A stretch of DNA of 64,000 nt from Flavobacterium aquatile LMG 4008 = ATCC 11947 (GCF_000757385.1 NZ_JRHH01000001.1:578040-642039); one strand, 5' to 3'. Shown: positions 7,853-16,481, counted from the first letter of the stretch. The notes: generated by a model not told the origin, from the letters alone. Numbers and translations: made by a program.

Positions 7853-9276
7853 TATTTTATTTCCGAATACATTTCGCTTCGTAAAGGTTCTAATTCTTTG
7901 GAATCGGAAAGGTATTCGAATTGTTTTACCTTATTTTGGTTCGACTTTCGATTGCCATTGGATATTAAATCTAAAGTATAACTAATCATTGGTTCGTTTG
8001 AATTTCCAATTTCTCCCATGTTTCCATAATCTTCTAAAAAAGGAAAATCAGCTAACAATCCTGTTTGATAATCGCCAAAGCCGTCTGCGTTAATTACCTT
8101 TAAAACAATGGGTTGCATGGCATATTTGTGGGTTTTCCGTGCGCTCGATTTTTTGAAATTTGGTGCGTCATATAAAGTTACTGAACCCACATTTTTACCT
8201 GTAGTTCTATCGCCAATTTGGACTACATCTATATAAGGTTTCAATCCGTTGATTACCAATTCACTTGCTGATGCGGTACTTCTTGAAGTTAAAATGTAGA
8301 CTTTTGTCAAATTTAGTCTGTTGATAGCAGTTCCATTTCCGATGGAGTTCGTGAAATTATTAACGAATTGTCCTGGATTATTATCTTGCCAATAATTTTC
8401 TAATTTTTCATTCCATTGTTCTTTTGCAAATAGTTGTCCCGAAAATTGTCCGGTAATCATGCTTGCTAAACGCGTTGCTGTTGCAATCGATCCACCAGAA
8501 TTATAGCGTAAATCGAGAATTAAATCGGTTACATTTTCAGTTTTAAAATTTGCGAAAGCGGCGTTCAATTGATTTTCATAACCAGTAAAAAATCCGTTGT
8601 ACATTATATAGCCAATTTTTTTGTCGCTTTGTGTAAATACATTGGTTGCATATACAGGATTTTCAGCAAGAGCCGTTTTGGTTAATGTCACCGATTGTCC
8701 GTTTGGAGTAATGTTTCCGTTATCATAATCGGCTAAATTTAAAGTATAAGTTGTAGCCGAAAGCAACGATTGGAAATTGCTAGCAGTTAACGGCGTTCCG
8801 TTTACCGCATAGAATAAATCACCACGCTGAATGTCTTTTGCGGAAGCATCAGAATTTGGTAAAATATATCGAACCCATCCGAAAATATCAGTCGAACTTC
8901 CAGATTTGTATCTTAAACCATAATCAACTCCATTGTTTAATGTGTTTCCTGTTAGAATTCCTTCCAAAACGGAGTAATTACTATAAATAACAGAAAATCT
9001 ATCGATTGATGAATCAACTCTTAAATGATTGAACAAATTTACAGGATTAGAATAATCTGAATTGGATAGAAAAGTATTCAATTCATCTTGATTTGCAAAT
9101 CGATCATCTGATAAATCAGAAACATCTTCTTGCCACAGATAATATAAATTTAAACCTTTCCAAACGAAATTATTTATTTCTAAATCTTCTGGAACCGATA
9201 AATCATCTTGCTTTTCACAACTTAAAGTAACGATTACCAATAGGAAAATTGGAAGAATAAAAAATATTTTTTTCAT
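7852..9276 (-). CDS. S41-family C-terminal processing peptidase, lipoprotein
   Basis: Serine protease of the CtpA/tail-specific family, lipid-anchored in the envelope (lipobox VTLSC, Cys20). After an N-terminal helical part (35-90) comes a PDZ-like segment (about 110-200, RGDLFYAVNGTPL) and the catalytic domain. The nucleophile is Ser336 in TASASE and the general-base Lys361 lies exactly 25 residues later in TGKNVG, the spacing seen in the family. LDLRYNSGGS (255-264) is the conserved oxyanion-side motif. Its natural substrates are unknown. It is divergent from the ECF sigma gene, which may or may not control it. Confidence 0.88.
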   Translation of the reverse strand: MKKIFFILPIFLLVIVTLSCEKQDDLSVPEDLEINNFVWKGLNLYYLWQEDVSDLSDDRFANQDELNTFLSNSDYSNPVNLFNHLRVDSSIDRFSVIYSNYSVLEGILTGNTLNNGVDYGLRYKSGSSTDIFGWVRYILPNSDASAKDIQRGDLFYAVNGTPLTASNFQSLLSATTYTLNLADYDNGNITPNGQSVTLTKTALAENPVYATNVFTQSDKKIGYIMYNGFFTGYENQLNAAFANFKTENVTDLILDLRYNSGGSIATATRLASMITGQFSGQLFAKEQWNEKLENYWQDNNPGQFVNNFTNSIGNGTAINRLNLTKVYILTSRSTASASELVINGLKPYIDVVQIGDRTTGKNVGSVTLYDAPNFKKSSARKTHKYAMQPIVLKVINADGFGDYQTGLLADFPFLEDYGNMGEIGNSNEPMISYTLDLISNGNRKSNQNKVKQFEYLSDSKELEPLRSEMYSEIK

Positions 9277-9383
9277 TGAAAATGAGTCTTTTACATAGCT
9301 AACATCAAATATATTAAAAAATATTTAGTTATCTTGTAACAAAAATAAATGTGTCTCGTCTTTACTATATAACCAACAACCAA

Positions 9384-9893
9384 ATGAACCAAAACGAGTT
9401 TATAAAAACAGTTTCTCCTTTTAAAGACAAGCTCTTTAGATTGGCAAAACGACTGCTCGTAAGCACAGAAGAAGCAGAAGATGCAACGCAAGAAGTTCTA
9501 GTGAAATTATGGACAAGAAATGAAACGCTAAGCGAATTGAAAAGTGTAGAGGCGATGGCAATGACAATGACAAAAAATTATTGTCTAGATCAATTAAAAT
9601 CGAAACGTGCTGGAAATATGACGATTGTTCATAATAATTACACCGATAGTCAAGCGAGTTTGCAGCAAAAAATTGAGGATGTTGATAGTTTGAATTGGGT
9701 TGAAAAAATAATTAACGATTTGCCCGAACAGCAAAAATTAATTATTCAAATGCGAGATATAGAGCAATACGAATTTGAAGATATTGCAAAAATACTAGAC
9801 ATGAGCGAAGCAACAATTAGAGTTGCACTTTCAAGAGCTAGAAAAACAATTAGAGAAGTAATGACCAAAACACATAATTATGGCATTGGATAG
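9384..9893 (+). CDS. ECF RNA polymerase sigma factor
   Basis: Group IV sigma factor. An in-frame GTG lies further upstream (9351), but the ATG at 9384 (MNQNEFIKTVSPFKDKL) matches family starts, giving 169 residues. Region 2 is at about 10-75 (LFRLAKRLLVSTEEAEDATQEVLVKLW) and region 4 at about 105-160 (LPEQQKLIIQMRDIEQYEFEDIAKILDMSEATIRVALSRAR, a typical helix-turn-helix). It overlaps the next gene by 14 bases, which points to translational coupling with a membrane anti-sigma-like partner. In Bacteroidota this sigma type often precedes small envelope proteins with DUF4252, as here. Confidence 0.9.
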   Translation: MNQNEFIKTVSPFKDKLFRLAKRLLVSTEEAEDATQEVLVKLWTRNETLSELKSVEAMAMTMTKNYCLDQLKSKRAGNMTIVHNNYTDSQASLQQKIEDVDSLNWVEKIINDLPEQQKLIIQMRDIEQYEFEDIAKILDMSEATIRVALSRARKTIREVMTKTHNYGIG

Positions 9894-10338
9894 AATAGAA
9901 AAATTAATAGACAAATACTTTGAAGGAGAAACAAGTATTGCCGAAGAAAACGAATTAAAAACGTATTTTTCTTCATTAGATGTTGCGCAGCATTTACAGC
10001 AGTACAAACCAGTTTTTGGTTATTTCTCTCAAGCAAAAGCAGAAGAGTTTAAAGCTGAGATTCCATTAAACACTAAAAAGCGCAATGTCGCTGTGTGGTT
10101 ATCAATTGCTGCTTCGTTTGTGATTATGCTTGGCGTAGGAACGTTTATGTATCTGAATACAATTGAAGAAATTCCATCAACTGCAACAGCTTATGGAACT
10201 TATGATGATCCTGAAAAAGCATTAGCCGAAACAGAAAAAGCATTAGCATTGGTATCAGAACATTTAAATACTGGCATTGAAAGTGTGAGTTACATCAATG
10301 AGTATCAAAACTCAAAAAATAAAATTTTTAAAAAATAA
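9880..10338 (+). CDS. Putative anti-sigma factor, single-span membrane protein
   Basis: 152 residues: a cytoplasmic N-terminal part (LIDKYFEGETSIAEENELKTYF, the pattern common to flavobacterial anti-sigma and FecR-like N-termini), one membrane helix at about 71-91 (VAVWLSIAASFVIMLGVGTF), and a periplasmic tail rich in Glu, Lys and Ala. It overlaps the sigma gene by 14 bases. Position, topology and coupling indicate that it holds the sigma factor inactive at the membrane, but no zinc-finger (ZAS) motif is visible. The assignment is by context. Confidence 0.65.
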   Translation: MALDRIEKLIDKYFEGETSIAEENELKTYFSSLDVAQHLQQYKPVFGYFSQAKAEEFKAEIPLNTKKRNVAVWLSIAASFVIMLGVGTFMYLNTIEEIPSTATAYGTYDDPEKALAETEKALALVSEHLNTGIESVSYINEYQNSKNKIFKK

Positions 10339-10363
10339 TCAAATCAAAAATCGAATAGAAATC

Positions 10364-10885
10364 ATGAGAAAAGTAATTTTAATTATCGCGTTAGTATTAG
10401 TATCTAATACATTTTTTGCACAATCTGTCTTTGATAAATTTGACAATCAAGACGATATCACAACTGTAATTGTAAATAAAAAAATGTTTACAATGTTGAG
10501 TAAAGTGGATGCCAAAGACAAGCAATCACAACAATACATCAACTTAATTAAGAAGTTAGACAACCTAAAAGTATTTGTTACTTCCAATACAAAAAAAGGA
10601 AGCGAAATGAAATCGGTTGCCGAAAAATACCAAAAATCTGCTGGTTTAGAAGAGTTAATGCGTGTATCTGATAAAGGTAAAAATGTAAAAATTTCTGTAA
10701 AATCGGGAGCAACAGATTCACAAGTAAAAGAACTATTAATGTTTATTGAAGGTTCTGGAAAAGAAGAATCGGTTTTAATGTCATTAACTGGTAATTTTGA
10801 TATCGATGAGTTATCTGCTTTAACAGAAAAAATGAACTTACCTGGCGGCGAAGAGTTAATCAAAGCTGGAAAAGGTAAAAAATAA
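10364..10885 (+). CDS. DUF4252 domain protein, exported
   Basis: The open frame extends back to 10298, but the ATG at 10364 yields a clean signal peptide (MRKVILIIALVLVSNTFFAQ), so I place the start there (174 residues). The mature part shows the DUF4252 pattern: FDKFDNQDDITTVIVNKKMFTML, KLDNLKVFVTSN and a C-terminal helix. Function is unknown for the family. It is the third gene of the sigma module and is followed by a strong hairpin and a second DUF4252 gene. Confidence 0.8.
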   Translation: MRKVILIIALVLVSNTFFAQSVFDKFDNQDDITTVIVNKKMFTMLSKVDAKDKQSQQYINLIKKLDNLKVFVTSNTKKGSEMKSVAEKYQKSAGLEELMRVSDKGKNVKISVKSGATDSQVKELLMFIEGSGKEESVLMSLTGNFDIDELSALTEKMNLPGGEELIKAGKGKK

Positions 10886-10894
10886 GGAATTAAC

Positions 10895-10924
10895 AATGGC
10901 AACTTTGAAAAATAAGTTGCCATT
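10895..10924 (+). terminator. Perfect intergenic stem-loop between the two DUF4252 genes
   Basis: AATGGCAACTT (10895-10905) and AAGTTGCCATT (10914-10924) form an 11-bp perfect stem with an 8-base loop, followed by TTAATTTAATC. It could be a partial terminator or an mRNA-stabilising end that lets the two DUF4252 genes differ in expression. The weak T-tract argues against full termination. Confidence 0.6.
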
Positions 10925-10938
10925 TAATTTAATCTAAA

Positions 10939-11475
10939 ATGATGAAAACTGCACTATATATTGCCATCGCCGTAAGTTTAATTTTGGTTGGCTGTGAATC
11001 GAAACCTAGTTTGCAAAAGTTCTTTGTAGAAAATCAGGAGAAAAAAGATTTTATTGCTTTGGATGTTTCACCGTCCATTTTAAATGTTGATAAAGCGAGT
11101 TTGACAGGTGAGCAAAAAAGTGCTTTAGAATCGTTTAAGAAAATGAATATAATTGCTTTCAAAAAAGACGGAAAAAATAACGCCGAATATGAAGTTGAGA
11201 AAGCAAAATTAAATACCGTTCTAAAAGACGAAAAGTACCAACAATTAATGAAATTTGGATCAGGAAGTGAAGGTGCTTCTGTTAGTTTTGTTGGAACTGA
11301 AGATAATATTGAAGAGTTTATATTTTATGCCAATAAAAAAGAAAATGGTTTTGCCGTTGTTCGAGTTATAGGAGACCAAATGGATCCTAATGACGTGATG
11401 ACAATGTTATCGGTTTTGCAAAAGTCAAATATTGATATGGAGCAATTAAAACCATTGCAAGGTTTATTGAAGTAA
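10939..11475 (+). CDS. DUF4252 domain lipoprotein
   Basis: 178 residues with a signal peptide ending in lipobox ILVGC, so probably a lipoprotein of the periplasm or outer membrane. Two adjacent ATG codons (10939, 10942) are possible starts. The body resembles the preceding DUF4252 protein in layout (short strand, LNVDKASLTGEQKSALESFKKM helix, VIGDQMDPNDVMTMLSVLQ at the end). It is probably the distal gene of the ECF sigma operon, possibly an envelope-stress output. No enzymatic motif is visible. Confidence 0.75.
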   Translation: MMKTALYIAIAVSLILVGCESKPSLQKFFVENQEKKDFIALDVSPSILNVDKASLTGEQKSALESFKKMNIIAFKKDGKNNAEYEVEKAKLNTVLKDEKYQQLMKFGSGSEGASVSFVGTEDNIEEFIFYANKKENGFAVVRVIGDQMDPNDVMTMLSVLQKSNIDMEQLKPLQGLLK

Positions 11476-11504
11476 TTATAAGAGGTTAGTTGTAAAGTAA
11501 AAAA

Positions 11505-11530
11505 CCCGTTCAAGTTGAACGGGATTTTTT
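11505..11530. terminator. Bidirectional terminator after the DUF4252 lipoprotein
   Basis: CCCGTTCAA, one base, TTGAACGGG (11505-11523), then a T-run to 11530 and an A-run on the other side. It also serves the convergent crtZ. Confidence 0.85.
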
Positions 11531-11973
11531 TATTTTTTAAAATATTTTAAAGGAACAAACAACATTCCAAAACATTCTCCATCTCCTTTTCCAATATGTT
11601 TGTGGTGCATTTTGTGAGCGCGACGAACTCCTTTTGCATAGATATTGTTGGCATTTCTAAACAACTTAAAGCGTTGATGAATAAAGACGTCGTGAACAAT
11701 AAAATAAGCCAAACCATAAGCGAAAATTCCTAAACCGATTGATAATCCAATCTCTAGAATTCCGTTTTGCCAAAGTAAAAAACATCCGATGCTTACTACA
11801 GCATAGAAAATAAAAAAAGCATCGTTTCTTTCAAACCATGAGTCGTGATCTTTTTTATGATGGTCGGCATGAAGACTCCATAAAAAACCGTGCATTACAT
11901 ACTTGTGTGTGAACCAAGCCATGAATTCCATGATGCAGAAAGTTAAAATAAAAACTAGAATATGAATCCACAT
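11530..11973 (-). CDS. crtZ: Beta-carotene hydroxylase (CrtZ family)
   Basis: Di-iron membrane hydroxylase that adds 3-OH groups to beta-carotene rings to give zeaxanthin. Of 147 residues, the histidine boxes are clear: HKYVMH (23-28), HADHH (35-39), HDVFIHQ (mid-protein) and HKMHHKH near the C-terminus. Four hydrophobic segments lie around them. The length is a little short but within the CrtZ range. It is the last gene of the crtI-crtB-crtZ unit, 12 bases after crtB. A lycopene cyclase is not in this window and must be encoded elsewhere. Confidence 0.88.
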   Translation of the reverse strand: MWIHILVFILTFCIMEFMAWFTHKYVMHGFLWSLHADHHKKDHDSWFERNDAFFIFYAVVSIGCFLLWQNGILEIGLSIGLGIFAYGLAYFIVHDVFIHQRFKLFRNANNIYAKGVRRAHKMHHKHIGKGDGECFGMLFVPLKYFKK

Positions 11974-11985
11974 AACGTGTAAAAT

Positions 11986-12825
11986 TTAAATAATATTTAA
12001 TTTATAAGTAAAATAGCATTTGGCAAATAAGCCATATTTTTGATAATCGGAAACTCTAATTCGAGTATTTTTGATTTCTGCCGAAGGTGTTTTCTTTAAT
12101 TTAGATAACAATTTTTTGTAATAAATATACGCTGTATAAACTCCGAATTTAGCTTCCAATGGCAAGTTTACAATTCCTTGATAACCAGCTTCGAAATCGG
12201 CTTCAATTTCTTGAATGATTTTATTTTTAGATTCTTCATCTAGTTTTGATAAATCGGTATTCGGAAAATAAGTACGACTTAAATCTTCAAAATCGGCTTT
12301 TAAATCTCTAAGGAAATTCACCTTTTGAAAAGCAGAACCCAATCGCATTGCTGAATGTTCTAGCTCGTTATATTTTGTATCATCGCCATTTACAAAAACT
12401 TTCAAACACATCAATCCTACAACATCTGCCGAACCATAAATGTATTCGTTGTATTCTTCAAATGTTTTATATTCGGTTTTAACCAAATCCAAACGCATGC
12501 TTTTCATGAAAGCATTTATCATTGAATTTGGAATTTGATATTTGTGAACTGTATGCTGAAAAGAATTTAAAATCGGATTCAAACTGATTTTATTTTGTAA
12601 AGCAGTTTGTAAATCTTTTTCGAACAAATCGAATAAATCTTCTTTATTATAGTCGTGAAACGTGTCTACAATTTCATCTGCAAAGCGCACAAAGCCATAG
12701 ATGTTGTAAATATCTTGACGAATTGAAGGCGCTAACATCTTTACAGCAGCCGAAAATGATGTGCTGTAAGATTTAGTTACATTTTTGCTGCATTCAAAAG
12801 ATACTGTGTCAAAAATAGATTTCAT
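11986..12825 (-). CDS. crtB: Phytoene synthase
   Basis: Condenses two geranylgeranyl diphosphates to phytoene, the first committed carotenoid step. It has 279 residues. The two aspartate-rich metal-binding motifs of squalene/phytoene synthases are visible: ADEIVDTFHD (about 51-60) and LRDLKADFEDLSR (about 174-186). YIYGSADVVGLMC lies between them. It lies 20 bases after crtI and 12 before crtZ, which marks one operon. It is slightly shorter than proteobacterial CrtB, as is usual in flavobacteria. Confidence 0.92.
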   Translation of the reverse strand: MKSIFDTVSFECSKNVTKSYSTSFSAAVKMLAPSIRQDIYNIYGFVRFADEIVDTFHDYNKEDLFDLFEKDLQTALQNKISLNPILNSFQHTVHKYQIPNSMINAFMKSMRLDLVKTEYKTFEEYNEYIYGSADVVGLMCLKVFVNGDDTKYNELEHSAMRLGSAFQKVNFLRDLKADFEDLSRTYFPNTDLSKLDEESKNKIIQEIEADFEAGYQGIVNLPLEAKFGVYTAYIYYKKLLSKLKKTPSAEIKNTRIRVSDYQKYGLFAKCYFTYKLNII

Positions 12826-12845
12826 AGAATTAACTCTTTTAAAAT

Positions 12846-14306
12846 TTAGCTGTGTTTTTGTATTAAATCGGCAACCAGTTTACCAGAAATTAATGCTGGC
12901 GGAACTCCAGGTCCGGGAACTGTTAATTGTCCAGTAAAATAGAGACTTTTCACTTTTTTACTTTTCAATTTTGGCCTTAAAAATGCGGTTTGCAATAACG
13001 TATTTGCCATTCCATAAGCATTTCCTTTGTATGAGTTATAATCGTTTATAAAATCATTTACGCAAAAAGACTGTTTAAAGATAATGTTATTTTTCAGACT
13101 TTGTTGCGTAAGTTGCTCTAAACGAATCATAATTTTTTCAAAATATTTTTCGCGTAGTGCATCTGTATCGTTCAATCCTGGCGCTAATGGAATCAAAAAT
13201 ATTGCAGCTTCCTTACCTACAGGTGCAGAGTTCTCATCAGTTTTAGATGGAAAACTTGCATAAAATAGTGGTTCTTCTGGCCATTTTGGATTGTCGTAAA
13301 TATCTTTGGCATGAACATCAAAATCTACGTCAAAAAACAACGAATGGTGTTCTACATTTTCTATTTTTTTATCAAATCCTACATAAAATAGGAGTGAAGA
13401 AGGAGCAAAAACGCGACTTTCCCAGTATTTTTCAGAGTAAGCACGGTATTTTTCATCCAATAAAGTTTCAGAATGATGATAATCGGCACCTGATAAAATC
13501 ACATCAGCCGATAAAGTTTCTCCATTGATAACAATTGCAGTAGCTTTTCCGTTTTCTACAATTATTTTTTCTACGTTGGAATCGGTATTTATTGTTACTC
13601 CAAGTTCTTTAGCCAATTTTTCCATGGCTAGAATTACAGAATACATTCCGTTTTTTGGATGCCAAGTTCCTAATCCGAAATCCGCAAAATTCATGAAATT
13701 ATAAAAAGTTGGAGTATCAGATGGTTTTGCACCTAAGAAAAGGACAGGAAATTCTAATATCTGAACTAGTTTTTTGTTTTTAAATCTTCTACGAATGTCT
13801 TTAGAAATATTTCCAAAAAATTGATCAACTTTCTTTGCGGTTTCAAGTGTTACTAATTCCAAAGGCGAAACTCCCGGACGATAAACCAAATCTTTTATTG
13901 CAATGTCATAATTACTTTGAGCTTCTTTTATGAAAGTAGTCAGTTTTTCTCCACTTCCTTTTTCAATTGATTCAAAAGTGGCTACGATTTCAGGAAGATT
14001 ATCTGCGATTGTTACAAACTCGTTTATTCCAAAATATACTTGATACGCTGGCGACAATTTGATTAAATCGTAATAATCGGAGGGTTTTTTATTAAAATCT
14101 CCAAAAAATCGTTCGAATACATCGGGCATCCAATACCATGTTGGACCAATGTCAAATGTAAATCCGTCTCTTTTAAGTTGTCTTGCTCTTCCGCCAATGG
14201 TACTATTTTTTTCGTACACATCAACATCATAGCCTTTTTGAGCTAAATAGCAACTTGCGGCTAATGCTGAAAAACCTGAACCTATTATTTTTATTTTCTT
14301 TTTCAT
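12846..14306 (-). CDS. crtI: Phytoene desaturase (CrtI type)
   Basis: FAD enzyme that desaturates phytoene to lycopene. The open frame extends 11 codons further back, but that addition is a hydrophobic stretch; the ATG at 14306 (MKKKIKIIGSGFSALAA) starts at the FAD-binding strand, as usual (486 residues). The Rossmann motif GSGFSALAA and GGRARQLKRDGFTFDIGPT near residue 45-60 are diagnostic, as is the C-terminal FTGQLTVPGPGVPPALISG. It is the first enzyme gene after the MerR/B12 regulator (54-base gap). An inverted repeat containing GTTAAACAA sits immediately upstream of the start. Confidence 0.92.
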   Translation of the reverse strand: MKKKIKIIGSGFSALAASCYLAQKGYDVDVYEKNSTIGGRARQLKRDGFTFDIGPTWYWMPDVFERFFGDFNKKPSDYYDLIKLSPAYQVYFGINEFVTIADNLPEIVATFESIEKGSGEKLTTFIKEAQSNYDIAIKDLVYRPGVSPLELVTLETAKKVDQFFGNISKDIRRRFKNKKLVQILEFPVLFLGAKPSDTPTFYNFMNFADFGLGTWHPKNGMYSVILAMEKLAKELGVTINTDSNVEKIIVENGKATAIVINGETLSADVILSGADYHHSETLLDEKYRAYSEKYWESRVFAPSSLLFYVGFDKKIENVEHHSLFFDVDFDVHAKDIYDNPKWPEEPLFYASFPSKTDENSAPVGKEAAIFLIPLAPGLNDTDALREKYFEKIMIRLEQLTQQSLKNNIIFKQSFCVNDFINDYNSYKGNAYGMANTLLQTAFLRPKLKSKKVKSLYFTGQLTVPGPGVPPALISGKLVADLIQKHS

Positions 14307-14340
14307 ATTGTTTAACAAAAATAATAAAAAGTTAAACAAT
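14307..14340 (-). promoter_or_regulatory. Inverted-repeat operator and -7 box upstream of crtI
   Basis: ATTGTTTAAC (14307-14316) and GTTAAACAAT (14331-14340) form a perfect 10-bp inverted repeat with a 14-base spacer. On the minus strand it includes TATTTTTG (14316-14323), which fits the -7 consensus, followed by TTTAACAA. The same -7 plus TTTAACAA arrangement precedes the regulator gene. It is likely the operator of the adjacent MerR/B12 protein; no binding data exist here. The predicted leader would be only a few bases. Confidence 0.55.
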
Positions 14341-14360
14341 AAAAACTATTTAGGAAAAAT

Positions 14361-15260
14361 TTATATGTTTTCAACTAATTGATTTATTGAATTAAATACA
14401 TTTACATTGTGAGATACGCTCTTTGGGTCAACATTTTCTGTCATTCTACCGATAAGCCAAACTTCTGAATTTTCATCTAGAATTTCTTCTTTTAAATTTT
14501 TGATATAATCATTAACTTCTGCTTTTTCTGGTTCTACCGTCATATAACAAACGTAAACTATGTTGTCAAAATATTTTTTAATGTCTTTCAAGCTATCAGT
14601 AGGAACGCTTTCACCAAGATAAATTGTCTTGTAACCTTGACTTAAAATTTCATAATTTAGATACATCAAACCTAATTCATGGATTTCATTCATAGGTAAA
14701 TATAGGACAAAAACTTTATCATTTCTAGTCGGTTCCTTACTCTGAATTTTTTCGGTATTTACAAGTAATTTTAATTTGATTAAATAACTTATGAAGTGTT
14801 CGTGCGCCGGAGTTATGGTATCTACTTGCCAAAGAAATCCGATTTCTTCCATTAACGGAATAAAAACTTCAAAGAAAACTTCTCTAAACGATTTTTCAGA
14901 TAACAGAGTGTCATAAGTTTTGAAAAAAAGATTTTGATCAAAATTCATCATGGCAAGTTTGAAAGAACTTATAGCATGATTTTTAGCACTTTTGTTAGAC
15001 ACAATATCGCGAACTAATTCTGGAATTTTTTCAGCTGGCATTTTAGAAATCTTCGAAATCTTATAGCCATAATCATGCAACAATGTTATGTTTAGTAACT
15101 TTTGCAATGCGTTCAAATCGTAAAATCTTATGTTGGTATCTGTTCGCATAGGTTCTAATACGTTGTATCGTTTCTCCCATATTCTAATAGTATGCGCTTT
15201 AATACCTGAAAGATTTTCTAAATCTTTAATGCTAAAAGTATTTTTTACATTGTTCATCAT
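14361..15260 (-). CDS. MerR-type regulator with B12-binding domain (CarH-like)
   Basis: Transcription factor of about 299 residues. Residues 8-75 form a MerR DNA-binding domain (FSIKDLENLSGIKAHTIRIWEKRY). The middle is the helical cap of a B12 photoreceptor domain with the Wx9EH signature: Trp144, then Glu154-His155. The Rossmann cobalamin domain has the ExHxxG motif as EIHELG with His194 as candidate lower ligand. In CarH proteins adenosylcobalamin holds a repressor tetramer in the dark and light breaks it, inducing carotenoid genes. The residue after the Trp, a His (His132) in Thermus CarH, is Gln145 here, so the light-adduct chemistry may differ. Position before crtI-B-Z supports control of pigment. 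Either of two adjacent ATGs could start it. Confidence 0.85.
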   Translation of the reverse strand: MMNNVKNTFSIKDLENLSGIKAHTIRIWEKRYNVLEPMRTDTNIRFYDLNALQKLLNITLLHDYGYKISKISKMPAEKIPELVRDIVSNKSAKNHAISSFKLAMMNFDQNLFFKTYDTLLSEKSFREVFFEVFIPLMEEIGFLWQVDTITPAHEHFISYLIKLKLLVNTEKIQSKEPTRNDKVFVLYLPMNEIHELGLMYLNYEILSQGYKTIYLGESVPTDSLKDIKKYFDNIVYVCYMTVEPEKAEVNDYIKNLKEEILDENSEVWLIGRMTENVDPKSVSHNVNVFNSINQLVENI

Positions 15261-15270
15261 TTATTATTTT

Positions 15271-15286
15271 TTGTTAAACAAAATTA
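15271..15286 (-). promoter_or_regulatory. Promoter/operator of the MerR-B12 regulator gene
   Basis: On the minus strand TAATTTTG (15279-15286) fits the -7 box and runs directly into TTTAACAA, giving TAATTTTGTTTAACAA. This matches the crtI upstream sequence at 15 of 16 positions, so the regulator probably controls itself with the same element. Confidence 0.55.
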
Positions 15287-15525
15287 GTGAAAAATATCTA
15301 TATAATTATAAATTTTACTTGAAATAAAAAAAACAACCTTTTAAGTATTGTTTTTAGCAAAAAAAATATTAAAAATAGTGCGCTCAATAGAGTTTTCAGA
15401 TATTTTTTGATTTGAGTATACTCCTATGTTTAATTTTATCAGTTCATTTTTAATTTTAAAAAAAATTATACTTTAATCAGTCAATAATCGCATTATTATT
15501 TACTCTATATCGTTGACATAATTTT

Positions 15526-15543
15526 ATCGATCTCGATATATCG
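15526..15543 (+). promoter_or_regulatory. Palindromic motif shared with the AraC gene upstream region
   Basis: ATCGATCTCGATATATCG, with the palindromic core CGATATATCG, lies about 150 bases before the hydrolase start in an otherwise featureless 400-base AT-rich gap (15287-15689). A copy with one mismatch lies at 32187-32204 upstream of the AraC gene. A TTGACA string is at 15513. It may be a regulator site; the evidence is only the repeat. Confidence 0.35.
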
Positions 15544-15689
15544 CTAAACTTTAATTATAAAAATAATTTAAGTAATTGATTTTTAGCATTTTAAATAAAA
15601 GGCATGAAGCTTGGTCTTTTTTGTTTAGTAAGCATCAAAAAAATGATGATTAAATAAACTAAAGAAATAATCTATTAACATCAAAAAAA

Positions 15690-16481
15690 ATGAAAAATGT
15701 AAATCACACAAAAAACATTGTAAGAATCATGACAAAAGCAATCATGCTGGTTCTTCTAGTAATTATGTCGGTAAATGTTGCTTTTGCTCAAAAGCAAGTT
15801 AAAAATGTTGTATTGGTTCATGGAGCATTTGCCGATGGATCTGGATGGGAAGGAGTTTATAAACTCTTAAAGAAGAAAGGGTTAAATGTGAGTATTGTTG
15901 CTAATCCTAATACTTCATTTGAAGAAGACATTGCCGCTGCCAAACGAACTATTGATAGGCTAGATGGACCAATAGTATTGGTAGGTCATTCTTATGGAGG
16001 TGCAATCATTACAGAAGCTGGAAATTCTGATAAAGTTGTAGGACTAGTTTATATTGCTGCCTTTGTTCCTGATGAAGGAGAAACTCTATTACAGTTGCTT
16101 CAATCTGGTCCACCTGCAAAAAACTCTGGTATTGAACCACCATCTGCTGATGGATTTGTATGGTATGGAAAAGAAAAATTTCACTCTGGTTTTTGTGCTG
16201 ATATAAGTAAAGAAAAAGCTAAATTTTTGTATGATTCACAAGTTCCTATTGCTGCATCGGCATTTGTAGCCAAAATTGGAAAGCCAGCATGGAAAACAAA
16301 GCCAATTTGGTATATTTTAGGGACAGAAGATGAAACACTACCAGTTGAGGGTGCAAGATTCATGGCGAAAAGGGCTAATGCAAAAGTTACAGAAATTAAA
16401 TCTAGTCATGTAGTTTATATATCACATGCTAAAGAAGTAGCGGATATTATTGCTCAGGCAACAAATGAAAGTTCAAAATAA
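15690..16481 (+). CDS. Exported alpha/beta hydrolase (EstC-like)
   Basis: Secreted or periplasmic esterase-type hydrolase of 263 residues. A signal peptide runs to about residue 33 (ending VNVAFAQ); an internal Met at residue 14 could be the true start. The fold markers are VLVHGAFADGSGWEG (42-55, oxyanion loop), the nucleophile Ser101 in VGHSYGG, the acid in LGTEDET near 214, and the histidine in SSHVVYISH near the end. The family is close to salicylate-esterase-like and EstC hydrolases. The substrate is unknown. The next gene is another exported hydrolase 155 bases on, and the pair may act together. Confidence 0.8.
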   Translation: MKNVNHTKNIVRIMTKAIMLVLLVIMSVNVAFAQKQVKNVVLVHGAFADGSGWEGVYKLLKKKGLNVSIVANPNTSFEEDIAAAKRTIDRLDGPIVLVGHSYGGAIITEAGNSDKVVGLVYIAAFVPDEGETLLQLLQSGPPAKNSGIEPPSADGFVWYGKEKFHSGFCADISKEKAKFLYDSQVPIAASAFVAKIGKPAWKTKPIWYILGTEDETLPVEGARFMAKRANAKVTEIKSSHVVYISHAKEVADIIAQATNESSK

